A stretch of DNA of 64,000 nt from Citrus sinensis (lineage: Eukaryota > Streptophyta > Magnoliopsida > Sapindales > Rutaceae): NCBI RefSeq assembly GCF_022201045.2, contig NC_068560.1, positions 35,179,001-35,243,000 of the forward strand. The letters are read 5' to 3'. Shown here in pieces: positions 48,401 through 58,900 of the stretch (the stretch's first letter is position 1; the number at the start of each line of letters is the position of its first letter). The notes beneath the pieces were generated by a model. That model saw nothing but the letters and a program-made list of their open reading frames with translations, had not been told where the DNA came from and did no database searches. The position numbers and the translations under genes are program-made.

Positions 48401-50607
48401 CCTTCGCCGAGTTATTACTCGATTATCGTACAAAATAATTAAAATATGTCCCCATTTATATGATAAAATAATTTTTTTAATATTGTTACTTCTATTGTAA
48501 CGACTTAGAATATTGCTATAATTTTTTTTCTAAAGTTACTATAAAAAAACTTTAACAGCTTCAGAATATCATAAGCAATGCAAATTAATGAAATTGCATT
48601 TGCCATGAGTTCAACCACAAAAAAATAGGACAGTGGCTGCAGTGAGGATGTTCCACCATGAAACACTGACTATTAGATCATAGTAGAAAATATAAATTTA
48701 TGGATCTCCCTATATTATATGTATATAACTTATAATCCTCTCATATGCATAGTGAGTAATGTGAGCTCACTCATTATTCTTATGAAAGAGTTGTAAGTTA
48801 CGTGCATGTAGCTTAGCATTAGCTTAAATTTATTATTTATTTCTAATAATCGTACGGTTATTATTTATTATCAATGATCTACCGTGAAATAGTTTGATCA
48901 TAGCCGAATACACGATAACACGAACACAAAAGTAAAGTGACATGAACTCTTTCGAACCAGAGAACCAGACCCGCACCTCAGCGCGTGCAATAAACGCCAT
49001 CGGTCCGGATCATATATTCATGTCAGAATCCGATCATCCTTCTAACAAGTAACAATATACTCCCGCACGCCCCGCTTAAAAGAAACAGTTAAAAAGGAGT
49101 TATTAATCAAACTAAAACTAAAACTGAAACTCCCGGAGATCCTTCTCCCTTTTAAATGTCCTAGGAATCCATCAATCTTCGCATTACATCATACTTAAAC
49201 CACGAAAGCAGACGCGCGGAGTTTAAGGTTCTTTTTATCAGATCTCTCTCACACCCTTCGTTTTCCAAATCTTTTTTTTTTTTTCCCGTATGACTTGTGT
49301 TCTTGCATGTAGGTTTTTATTTCATATTATGATTCCAATTCACGATTTTTGAATTGCTTAGGATGTGTTTTAGCGGGATGGGTTTTTCTTGTTTTGATGG
49401 AAGAATGACGTTAGGGCTTTGGTTTTTCACTTTTGGGTCTATGTCATCATTAACTTTAAGAATCGTGGTTTTCTTTTTTTTTTTTGGGGGTGTTTTAATT
49501 TTCTGTTGCAATAGTGTATTGGTTTCAATGCGTGTGTATTGGATCAGATGTGAGTAAATGTAGTTGAGTAGTAGAATTTCAGATGATGGATCAATTTCTG
49601 AAGCTTTGGCGACTGCATCATTTTTTCCAAACTGCTATGTTAGAAGCAATCGCAATCCCCAAATTTGAATGCAATGTGCAGGGTAGAGAGACTTCTAGGT
49701 AGAAAGGAGACCAGTTCTCAGATCACACAAAGTTAGTTTTCATTGTCAGTAAACTGAACCACACGTTAAGTGACAGTTTGTCCATCCAAATATGATGACA
49801 TTTTATGTTGCAATGTAACAGGCTTGTGTGTGTAGTAGATAGGTATTGGATTTGTTTGGTGGTTGAGACATTAGTATTTAGCTAGGTTGTGAAAATGTTC
49901 AATCTTCTTGTCTTCTTATCTTGGGTACAATCAGTGTTTATATATATTGGTGCCTGCAGATAAGATTCTGTTGGCAAGAATTATCAATAGAATTTGTGAA
50001 TATCCCAAGGGAATAAGCTTGGACAATTGTAGCATTGAGAGATATGGTTCTCTTTTGTTTGTTATGAGGCAAAAACTATGTAATGTATGTGTCCTATCTG
50101 TATATGGTAACCTTACTCTCTTAATGCGGGTATATTGCTAGGTTTGAATCACTTAAGCTTCATAGGTGGATTTATGTTAATTATGAGGTAGGCTAGTCTG
50201 CTTTCAAATATTTCCATATAAGACAGCATACTGACATGAACCGTGCTGTCTGAGGCTTCTTTGCTCATAAGCTAAGTCAGATGGAGCTCTATCACTTTTC
50301 TTTGCCCCAAAATTAAGCTGGAAGGCTTAATTATTGTCCATGATATTTTCTTACTCCTGACTGGTAGAAGACTGGACAGTAGGATTTTGAGTTGCAGCAT
50401 GGTTTGAATCAATAAGGTGCATCCTCTCAGTTATGGCGTTCCAATGTAGTCTTTTTATTATTAGATGGCTGGACTGCTTGTTTTGCGACTGAACCACATA
50501 TATATTTCCTTCCATTTCTGAGTTTCAAATTTGCAGCTATAAGGATTTGTTTGTATGTGTATTGTTTCAGCAAGTCACTACTTGTGGTATGACTTGAGTG
50601 CACTAAT

Positions 50608-50642
<35 letters not shown>

Positions 50643-51140
50643 TTAGTTAGAAGGTCCAGAATATCAGTTGTATAATCACAGGCTACATTTAATTTGGATG
50701 TATAAATTCACCATTTCCTTTCGGAACTTGTTATTGTGTCGCTTGTCTAGGCCTTTGAATGACAGTTATGATTTGCACAGCAGCATGCAGCATTATTCAT
50801 TTATTCACTGATGACTGCACTAAAGAATTTTATTGAAATATCCAAAAGCTAGAGTGGTGAATTAGAAAGCATCATTACTGGAAAAACCAAGTACTGTATA
50901 AACAGTAACTTTTATGTGCTTCTGTTATAAATTTTGCACTTTTAGCTCTGCATTGCCCATTACCCAGCAGAATTTGAATACTAGTTCAATCTTAAGTCCC
51001 CATTGCTCTTTTTTCTATCTGAAATTAGATGAATGTATTAGCATTTCTAATTATCAAATACTAATATTTTCTTTGTTTGATCTTGAAATGTAATTATAGC
51101 CAAAAGGTAGCTGCTATTTTCGACTCTTCAAAGTCTAAAT
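48401..51140 (+). other. Promoter, 5'UTR and probable 5'UTR intron of the small plus-strand gene
   Basis: About 48900-49310 is less AT-rich and ends in a pyrimidine-rich leader. GCATGTAGGTTTTTATTTC at 49306-49324 can act as a donor, and TTATAGCCAAAAG near 51096-51108 as an acceptor, which would place an intron of about 1.8 kb in the 5'UTR of the gene starting at 51141. The interval has intron-like T-rich composition and a (GA)n run at 50609-50639. This is inferred from sequence only. About 48401-48900 is AT-rich spacer. Confidence 0.45.
50609..50639. repeat. (GA)n microsatellite
   Basis: Uninterrupted GA run of about 30 bases, inside the inferred 5'UTR intron. Confidence 0.95.
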
Positions 51141-51440
51141 ATGAGTCTAGCATGTCTTGTGTGCCATAGCGTAGAAAGTCCATCACATTCATTCAGGAGT
51201 TACTCCGTTTCAAGCTCAGACAACGAGGATAGATGTTCTGCCATCGGCAGCTGCTTAGCCAGAAGGTTGTCTCTTCCCACTCCAAGACCAGCTCTAGCAT
51301 CCACATCCAAAGTGACCCCACAACCAAACATTCAAACGGTCATTGAGATGGAAGGTGCTCCACGATTAGTCCGAAGTCGTGCTGTGAGAAGGGACCTAGT
51401 GAGAGACTGGAATTTTGATGAAGTCGTGATGGAACGTTAG
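51141..51440 (+). CDS. Small conserved plant protein of unknown function, 99 aa
   Basis: A complete short frame starting MSLACLVCHSVESPSHSFRS and ending FDEVVMER. It has an N-terminal Cys pair (CLVC), a Ser-rich stretch, a basic/Pro middle and a basic C-terminal block (LVRSRAVRRDLVRDWNF). The overall shape, an N-terminal MSL-C-xC start and a C-terminal RRD-RDWNF-E motif, resembles a family of small uncharacterised plant proteins I recall only loosely. There is no signal peptide, membrane helix or known domain. Its GC content and codon use are clearly coding-like compared with the flanks. It probably has a 5'UTR intron, common for small regulated plant genes. It could be a regulatory adaptor; I cannot assign a function. 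Confidence 0.7.
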   Translation: MSLACLVCHSVESPSHSFRSYSVSSSDNEDRCSAIGSCLARRLSLPTPRPALASTSKVTPQPNIQTVIEMEGAPRLVRSRAVRRDLVRDWNFDEVVMER

Positions 51441-52225
51441 CTTACGGGCTTTCATCTCTTGGTGTAGCATTAGAGCTTTGGTCTTTAATTTTTCTATTTC
51501 AGATTTTGTTGTGGGTGCAACTGAACTGACTTTTCCTCTAGAAGAGTTTGGGCATTTTGTAACCATCTGAGAAAATTTGAATGCGAAAACATGTCCATAC
51601 GTTTTGTTTTCGCTTGTTTTTCCTTTGTTCTTTAACATTTAAAGAGTTAGAATGGGTTAAAATTAAGAAATGAAAGCGGGATCTTCTGTCACAAGACAAA
51701 ACTAGAAAATAGTCGAGCCTCAAATTGACGTTTTTGTTTGATGATAAATTGAACTGAAACTTCTTTAAATCAAACATGAAAGTATTGGATGTGCCCTCAA
51801 GCAAGCTTGAGTCATAGTTTAGTATTGGATTGCTATGACTTAATTAATAATTATATGTGTGTATCTAATCACGAGTTATTTTTAAATTTTTTTTTGTTGT
51901 TTGTCTTTTTTTTTGGTAGAGTTTTTAAAATTTAAATAAATTATTTTAACTTCAATAAAAGTTCAAAGATTATGTCTTTAAAAGTATAGGTTAAATTTTT
52001 TTAATATTAAAATATTTAAAATATCTTTTATTTATTTAATAATTTTATTTCATTTATTTTATAATATAATTTTAAATTAATTTTATAAATTTAATAATAT
52101 TTCTTATTGATAACTAAATAATTAAAATTTTTTAGCAAAAATTTATTTGTAAAATTTGCACTTAAAAAAAAAAACCCTTTTTAAATAATTTCCATTTGGA
52201 AAGTTATAACGAGCGAACCTCAGCG
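51441..52225. other. 3' flank of the small gene and AT-rich promoter of the exostosin gene
   Basis: About 51441-51830 is probably 3'UTR. About 51840-52200 is very AT-rich with TTTAAA and TTAAT words. No gene is seen. Confidence 0.5.
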
Positions 52226-52233
52226 TATAAATA
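52226..52233 (+). promoter_or_regulatory. TATA box of the exostosin-family gene
   Basis: TATAAATA about 106 bases upstream of the start codon at 52332, in a GC-richer context than the AT-rich DNA just upstream. Confidence 0.65.
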
Positions 52234-52331
52234 GAGAAAATGTTTCCACCGATCGCCAAACAGAGTAGTCGGATGAAACGCGTTGTTGGAATGCGGCAGT
52301 GACGACAGTGTGAGCAGAGTTGAAGAAGAAA

Positions 52332-54127
52332 ATGGCAACGATGAAAAAGTACCACTACACTTCAAAGTCGTCAATATGTCTCTCCCTCACACTTCTCTCT
52401 ATTGTCTCACTCTCGTTCTTCTTCTTCTTCTTCATCACTGCCAACAAAAATCCAACTTCTTCTGCTTCTTCTGATCAGCAACTACGAATCCAAACTTCAA
52501 ACCCAAACTCCATCAAAGTCTACGTGGCAGACCTTCCCAGATCCTACAACTACGGCCTCATCGACCAATATTGGGCCTCCACCTCACCCGACTCCCGCCT
52601 TCCCTCCGACCCAGATCACCAAACCCCCCACCCCCACCCTCCTAATAGGTACCCTGAGAATCCATTGATAAAGCAGTACAGCGCGGAGTATTGGATCATG
52701 GGTGACCTGGAAACCCCTCAAAATCTGCGGACCAATTCATTTGCTAAGAGGGTTTTTGATGCCAATGAAGCTGATGTCGTTTTTGTGCCGTTTTTTGCGA
52801 CGCTGAGTGCGGAGATGGAGTTGGCCAAGGCCAAGCAGAAGAATATGTTTAGGAAGAAAGGAGACGGGAATGAGGATTATAAAAGGCAAAAAGAGGTTAT
52901 TGATTTTGTCATCAATTCGGACCCCTGGAAAAGATCCGGTGGCAGAGATCATGTCTTTGTACTCACTGGTAATATGTTTCGGCCATTTTCATAATTATAT
53001 AAAAAGTTTTAATATTTACTGGGGTCTTTCTAAAAAATTTGGTGCTCTTGTCAGTGAAAGCTATACGATTGTAGGACAATTTCAGGGTCTTAGTCTGTAC
53101 ATGAGCTTTAAATTGCACAAGTTTGATCAAATTTTAATGATATAATTGCAATTATGGTTGTCTTTATGGTAATGATGTGGTGAACAAGGCGCTTCATTGG
53201 TGGTACTCTGCAGCTTATAATTGAAGCATTGTTTGGCAGACCCTGTTGCAATGTGGCATGTCAGATCTCAGATTGCCCCTGCTATTCTGTTGGTTGTTGA
53301 TTTTGGTGGGTGGTACAGACTTGACTCGAAATCATCAAATGGTAACTCATCGGAGATGATACAACATACTCAAGTTTCACTGCTTAAAGATGTTATTGTC
53401 CCGTACACACATTTGCTTCCTAGATTGTACTTATCAGACAATAAGAAACGCCAAAATCTTCTTTACTTTAAAGGAGCTAAACATAGGCACCGGGTAAGTC
53501 AGTCTTTAGCTCATTTCATGAATAGTTGCTTAAAGCATATGTGCAGCATCAAGTATCTTGCAGTGCTTTGTGTAGGGAGGTGTTGTTCGAGAAAAATTAT
53601 GGGACTTGTTGGTTAACGAGGCAGGAGTTATTATGGAAGAAGGCTTCCCTAATGCCACTGGCAGGGAGCAATCAATTAAAGGGATGAGATCATCTGAATT
53701 CTGTTTGCATCCGGCTGGTGACACCCCCACTTCATGTCGACTTTTCGATGCCATCCAAAGTCTTTGTATACCTGTCATTGTCAGCGACAACATTGAGCTT
53801 CCATTTGAAGGAATGGTTGATTATTTCGAATTCTCTGTTTTTGTGGCACTGAGAGATGCATTGACACCAAATTGGCTTGTGCGTCATCTCAGAAGCTTTT
53901 CAGAAGAACAGAAAGACAAGTTTCGTCACAGAATGGCTGAGATTCAGCCAATTTTTGTATATGAAAACAATCATCCAGGTGGTATTGGACCAATTCTTCC
54001 AGATGGTGCAGTGAATCATGTATGGAAAAAGGTTCACCAAAAGTTGCCCATGATCAAGGAAGCTATTGTTCGAGCGAAGAGAAAACCACCAGGTGTATCT
54101 ATTCCACTCCGTTGCCATTGTACCTAA
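52332..54127 (+). CDS. Exostosin (GT47) family glycosyltransferase, probable arabinosyltransferase, 480 aa
   Basis: Three exons, 52332-52968, 53240-53493 and 53576-54127, join to a continuous 480-residue frame. This is a Golgi type II membrane protein: a short basic cytosolic tail, a Phe/Leu-rich anchor (residues ~17-35), a Ser/Pro stem, then the exostosin/GT47 domain. Visible family blocks are KVYVADLPRSYNYGL, ADVVFVPFFATLSAE, RDHVFVLTDP across the first junction, LLYFKGA-HRHRGG-VREKLWDLL across the second, and SEFCLHPAGDTPTSCRLFDA followed by GCIPVIVSD-like text (LCIPVIVSDNIELPFEG). GT47 members like ARAD1 and At1g34270 add arabinose or similar sugars to pectin or xyloglucan side chains. 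The acceptor and donor sugar are not determined here. Start: the ATG in an AAAATGGC context; an in-frame TTG upstream is not credible as an initiator. Confidence 0.93.
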
Positions 54128-54678
54128 ATGTATTCTATATTAATGTTTTTACTAATTGTATTATGATGATTTTTTGGACGATGAATATTCACATGTTCAT
54201 TTACAAATTGCCATCAATTTTGGTCAACTGATTCAGTTGTTATTTGACCTTGTTTTAGGATTTACTTTTGAATCCTCCTGGTTTTCTATTCTTAAATTTC
54301 AAGTGTTGTGAATTATGCAAGTTGCTGAACCTTGAGCTGCTTTGCAGAAAACTAGGTGTTTGATTGTACTTGTACTTGTGTGCTGTGGATCAGAATAATT
54401 TTTTTTTGTAAAAAAGTTGATGTCCCTTGAAATTCTTACTCAGGAAGTTTCATTACCTGTAAATATTGGGTGCATTTCAATAGCATTAATTTTCATGGGA
54501 AGATTGCATATGTTTTGGGGGCAAAACTATGTTGCAACAGGTATGGTACCACAGTTACAATCAATCATTGGATCTATAGTTGTACAGTTGCATTAACAAG
54601 ATCCAATGGCTGAAAGCATCAGTGGTACGGAGCTGGACCCATGTTTTGGGATTTGTGTATAGAAACAAAAAAATCCTC
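54128..54678. other. Convergent 3' flanks of the exostosin and DMP genes
   Basis: This spacer lies between two convergently transcribed genes, so it must hold both polyadenylation regions. It also contains MITE copy B (54519-54640) within 40 bases of the DMP stop codon. Confidence 0.7.
54519..54640. mobile_element. Mutator-like MITE, 122 bp, perfect 9-bp TSD (copy B)
   Basis: It begins GGGCAAAACTATGTTGCAAC and ends GTACGGAGCTGGACCC. The 9-bp direct repeat ATGTTTTGG flanks it exactly (54510-54518 and 54641-54649). Internal words GGTATGGTACCACAGTT and ATTGGATC are related to copy A at 47423-47572, with inner inversion GATCCAATGGCTG. It is probably in or near the DMP 3'UTR. Confidence 0.85.
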
Positions 54679-55323
54679 TTAGCGTCTACCGTACAAAGCA
54701 TCTCTTTGCAGCAAGAAAGGGTAACCAATTCCCCTTCTCTTGGAAGGAAATACCACTAACAAAACGCTGATCACAAACCCAACAAGAGGAGGAACAGTGT
54801 TAGTGATCTTCCTGGGCATTGCTGGAAAATAGCATGCAACGACATCGCGATGTGATCCTGCAAGGGTAAGAAATGCAATCAACGAAAGTGAAGCATGGAA
54901 GAGATCAGCACATCTCAGCCTATAATCAGAAGGTACACATGGTTTCTTCCTGCCTCCATTGAAAGTCCATATCCCTCTGAAAGTTGCCACCCCATAGAAT
55001 AGCCTTCCAGTGGCTGTTCGGAAGCTGTCAGTGAACGTGAAGAATACACAAGAGGCGCCCAGAAGGACCACAAAACAACCCGTTAACCAGCGGTTCAGAT
55101 TGGCGCATTGACCATCATTGGTTAGCAGTGGAGCAAGTATGGTGAAGGCAAGGATGGTAGCTGTTGGTAAGAGGACATTGAGTCGGGCAGTGCCACTTAG
55201 AATTGCATTGATGACATATATGTAATTAATTTCAGGTTCATCGGGATTATCGTCATTCAGGTGGTAGTAGTCGCCGTTTTCTTCACTGCTTTCTTCAATA
55301 TCCTTGCAGATCGATTTGCTCAT
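54679..55323 (-). CDS. DMP (DUF679) membrane protein, 214 aa, intronless
   Basis: Four predicted membrane helices, at residues about 49-67, 80-98, 141-157 and 177-193, with both termini cytosolic as expected for DMP (DUF679 membrane protein). Family blocks are ARLNVLLPTATILAF, VFFTFTDSF, the GRLFYGVAT-RGIWTF loop, DLFHASLSLIAFL and the end VVFPSKRRGIGYPF. The N-terminal ~40 residues are acidic and probably disordered. DMPs affect membrane remodelling, senescence and, for DMP8/9, gamete fusion. This copy does not obviously match the DMP8/9 pair, so I would not transfer the fertility role. The gene is convergent with the exostosin gene. Confidence 0.92.
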   Translation of the reverse strand: MSKSICKDIEESSEENGDYYHLNDDNPDEPEINYIYVINAILSGTARLNVLLPTATILAFTILAPLLTNDGQCANLNRWLTGCFVVLLGASCVFFTFTDSFRTATGRLFYGVATFRGIWTFNGGRKKPCVPSDYRLRCADLFHASLSLIAFLTLAGSHRDVVACYFPAMPRKITNTVPPLVGFVISVLLVVFPSKRRGIGYPFLLQRDALYGRR

Positions 55324-55952
55324 ATCGTATAATCTCTGAAGAAATTTTGGTTAAGGGGAATGAATAAAGTCCGTGATTTGAACAGGAAATTTATAATAAC
55401 TGTGGATTCTTTGTTGAATTGTGGAGGACAAGCAATTCTATTCCTCTGTTTTTATGCATTTTCACGTAATGAGAAATGCTTTTGGTTTGAGAAAAGCATC
55501 GTCTTTTGGCTGATTGTAATTGGATGCAAACTTGGTAAGAGAAATGAATTCCAAATATTATGACAAAATATCACAGTATTAAAAGAATTCAGACACTGGA
55601 TACAAGAATTAAATAATAGCTGCACCTTTTCATTAATTCCCAAGTAATCCATGTCTTATAAGCACCGCGACTCTACACTTTCTCAATGGACTTTACAAAA
55701 AATATATATAAATATTTAAGGAAGCATATTGCAGACCTACAGAAAAAACACTATCCCCAAAACTTTCCTAAAAATTGCAGAACGATGGGGCATGATATAT
55801 AAAATTGTGATGCGATGATAGACTATTTACAGTATTTACTAATGGCGGCCAAAAAGTAGTAGTAAAGAAAATTCTGACAACAGATAGAAATGACCTAGGC
55901 ATGTAAACCATCTTGGCCATTTATCTCCTAGGACTTGGTCCGAGAAGAAGAA
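55324..55952. other. Spacer between DMP promoter and the 3' end of the FAB1-like gene
   Basis: About 55324-55600 should be the DMP 5'UTR and promoter, and about 55650-55952 the 3'UTR of the FAB1-like gene. No further gene is seen. Confidence 0.55.
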
Positions 55953-58900
55953 TCATCTTTTGATACCACAGAGTGCACAAGGGTCGTCTGATTCTGGCGA
56001 GCACCAATGGTCTGGTACACTCAAAAAATGGGTTGACATGAACTTTCTGAATCTCCTCTTATAGTCTTTTGGAGAAATAACAGTAGGCAACACGTTCTTA
56101 GGAACAAGTGAAGACTTAACCCATGTCTCTAAGTGCTTGTCCCAGGTATACTGCCTAAGATAATCAATGATCCCACAAACAAGCTCCCTGCGCTGACTAT
56201 CCACACCCACAAGTAAAGAATAATCCATCACATCGATCGACTGCAATTAGAAAGCAAAACAGTGAGTTCAGAATATCTTCACCAGAGCCAATGTTGATGG
56301 TGGCTTAACAGCTATATGATGCCCCGAAGAGGAAGAATTTGAAAATTATGACTATGGAACCAAATGAGATGCAGAGACTGAAGTTATGTGGCAGCATTTG
56401 CTGAATTAAATTAAGTTCTCACTCACATTAAGGAAAGTGGTGTCATTCCAAACAGCTCGTTGCAAGATCCGCTTTGCAGTATTACTGACATATAATGGAG
56501 AGGAATTCATGTCATTGACAAAGTTCTGATCCAAAAGAACATCGCCAGAACCATCAACAGTTGTATTATATCGAGCATGCAGAGCCCCTTTAAGATCATA
56601 CTGCCGGGTGATGTTCCGTTCAAAGGTAAGATTCTCCATTACCATCAGATCATGTCTCATCTCTTTCCCACTTTTGGGCTGTCTTATAGTTACCTGCAAG
56701 AATATCAAACATTTACAAGAAGGAACAAAAAGTAGGATCCCAAAAGGAGAAAAACAATCAATCCAGCTAACCTGATATATCCCCAAAACTTTTGCAAGGC
56801 AAGTTTGGTTTCCTGAATCAAATGACTCATTCATGTACTTAAAATAGTGCAGAGCAAACTTGTCAAATGAATCAAATTCTGTCTTCTTAATCTCCTTGAT
56901 AATGAACCTGTCATCAAGTGTTTTTACAAAGAAGGATTTGCTCTTCCCACCTTTAGCATCCCAATTTCTACAACGGCTGAGGGAATCAATATAGGCAAGC
57001 TCAGATGGGCAGCAGCGACTCCGCAAATCACGGAACTGGTTGGCATATAGACACTTAACAGAGTATTTACCCTTTCCAAGTGATTTTGAAATACCAATAG
57101 AAACCTCTGGGCTCAAGACTTCTGGAGGGATTAGAGATTCCAACAAATTCAATCCATCAAAACTGGAGAAGCGTGAATCTTCAGAAGAAATGCTTAGTGA
57201 CGCGTAAATGGAATCTGAATCTGAAGAACCATTGACAGACCACAGTGAGGAAGCCATGGTGGGAATTCGAGTCAGGCTACGTAAACTGTCAATTGTTTTG
57301 ACAGCCATATCACCATCTCTCCCACTATCTTCATTGAATACCACTGTTGATAGAGGCATTTCTTTCAATACAGCCAAGGCACAAGCTATTATGCTTGAGA
57401 GTTCACCTTCATAATCTGACACCATATAATTCTCTGCTCCCAAAGGGATGTGCATCCGTGTGCCTTCCTCACTGATTAGTTGATAGACAGTGGGCAAGTG
57501 TTCAGGAGTGTATCTACTGACACATTCAAATTTCGGCACAAAACCTCTCTGCAGATCCTTCATGTATATCTGTTGGAGTTCTGAAAATGGCATCCAGAAC
57601 CATCCATTTAATTTTTCTAAGTCGGATAAGAGTGAATGCGTAGAAGTTTCATTCTTAGATGCATTTGGATCAACAACAGAACCACTGTTTGCAAGATATT
57701 GGGAATTTGGAACAACTTTATCCACTTGTAAATTTTCAGACATAAGGAACTTCCCTGCTTGGACATTATCATCACCAGAAAGATAATCAGAAACATTAGA
57801 TCTCACCATACTGTCTTCATTGGCCAAACTAGTTGAGCTTAAATCACTTGCAATCGACGTCTCAACATCCTTTAACACTGTAGTTTTCTTATGATCTCGT
57901 TCTCCAGATTCTCTGTCAGGACCATCAATAGGAATTTCTTTAACCACGAGTTCATCTGCTTCAGCAGCTACATCTGGTAACACTTCCAAATTGCCAAAAT
58001 TGTTGGAAACATTGTCCCCATTACCAGAATCAACTTCTGGTTCTGGCACCTCATTTCCTTTAGCAGTAGTGCCATCCATCTTCACCTTTGTTTGCTCTGG
58101 CCCTGGTTTCTCAGTGGCACCAGTAATGACCACCGTAGGATCAGGCAAAAGCAGTGAATGCAGACGTCTATCCCAAATGCACGATTCAATCAGGAGCTCC
58201 CACCGCAATCGGTTCAAGCTAAGAAGCTTATGAAGAGCCTCATCTGAATGAACTTTCTTAGCAACAGTTTTCTGAATGTCAACCTGTTTTTATTTTACCA
58301 TTAAAGACCTTAATTTTTAAAAAGAGAGGGAAAAGGGAATATTCCACTAAAAAATTTACAGCTATATGGAGTGAAGAACTGTAATTTCAGCAAGCAAGCA
58401 AACAGAAACATTTAAGCAATTACCTGTTATTTAAGATTTCAGGGAATAGCAAGTTCCTACACGATAAGGAAGCTAAAAACTGAATATAGCACAAGGAACT
58501 AAGAGATATCCCTAGTGATGCAAACTCAAAGAATCTGCAACACCCAAGTAATCAACCCCCATTCTTAATGGCATGGCAATTATGTTATTTTGTTTTTTGT
58601 TACAAAAAAAAATGCATAGCAGTTCAATCTTTAATATAAGGTAAGGTCTTAACAGAAGTGACCGCGCAATAACACATTATGAAAATTGAAAAAACTCAAA
58701 CAAATGTTCCCCATAACTGTGAATTTTAGACTGAAAAAAATAAGGTACGCCCAAAGATCAAGGTCAAGAGTTGAATAGACAAGTATATATTACAAACATG
58801 TGCAACAAAATTAAACCATATAAATTACAAACACATATAACACAATTATACTAAGGAAGATCCAGTGATATATGTTAAAATTTCGAAGCAAGTAAAAAAA

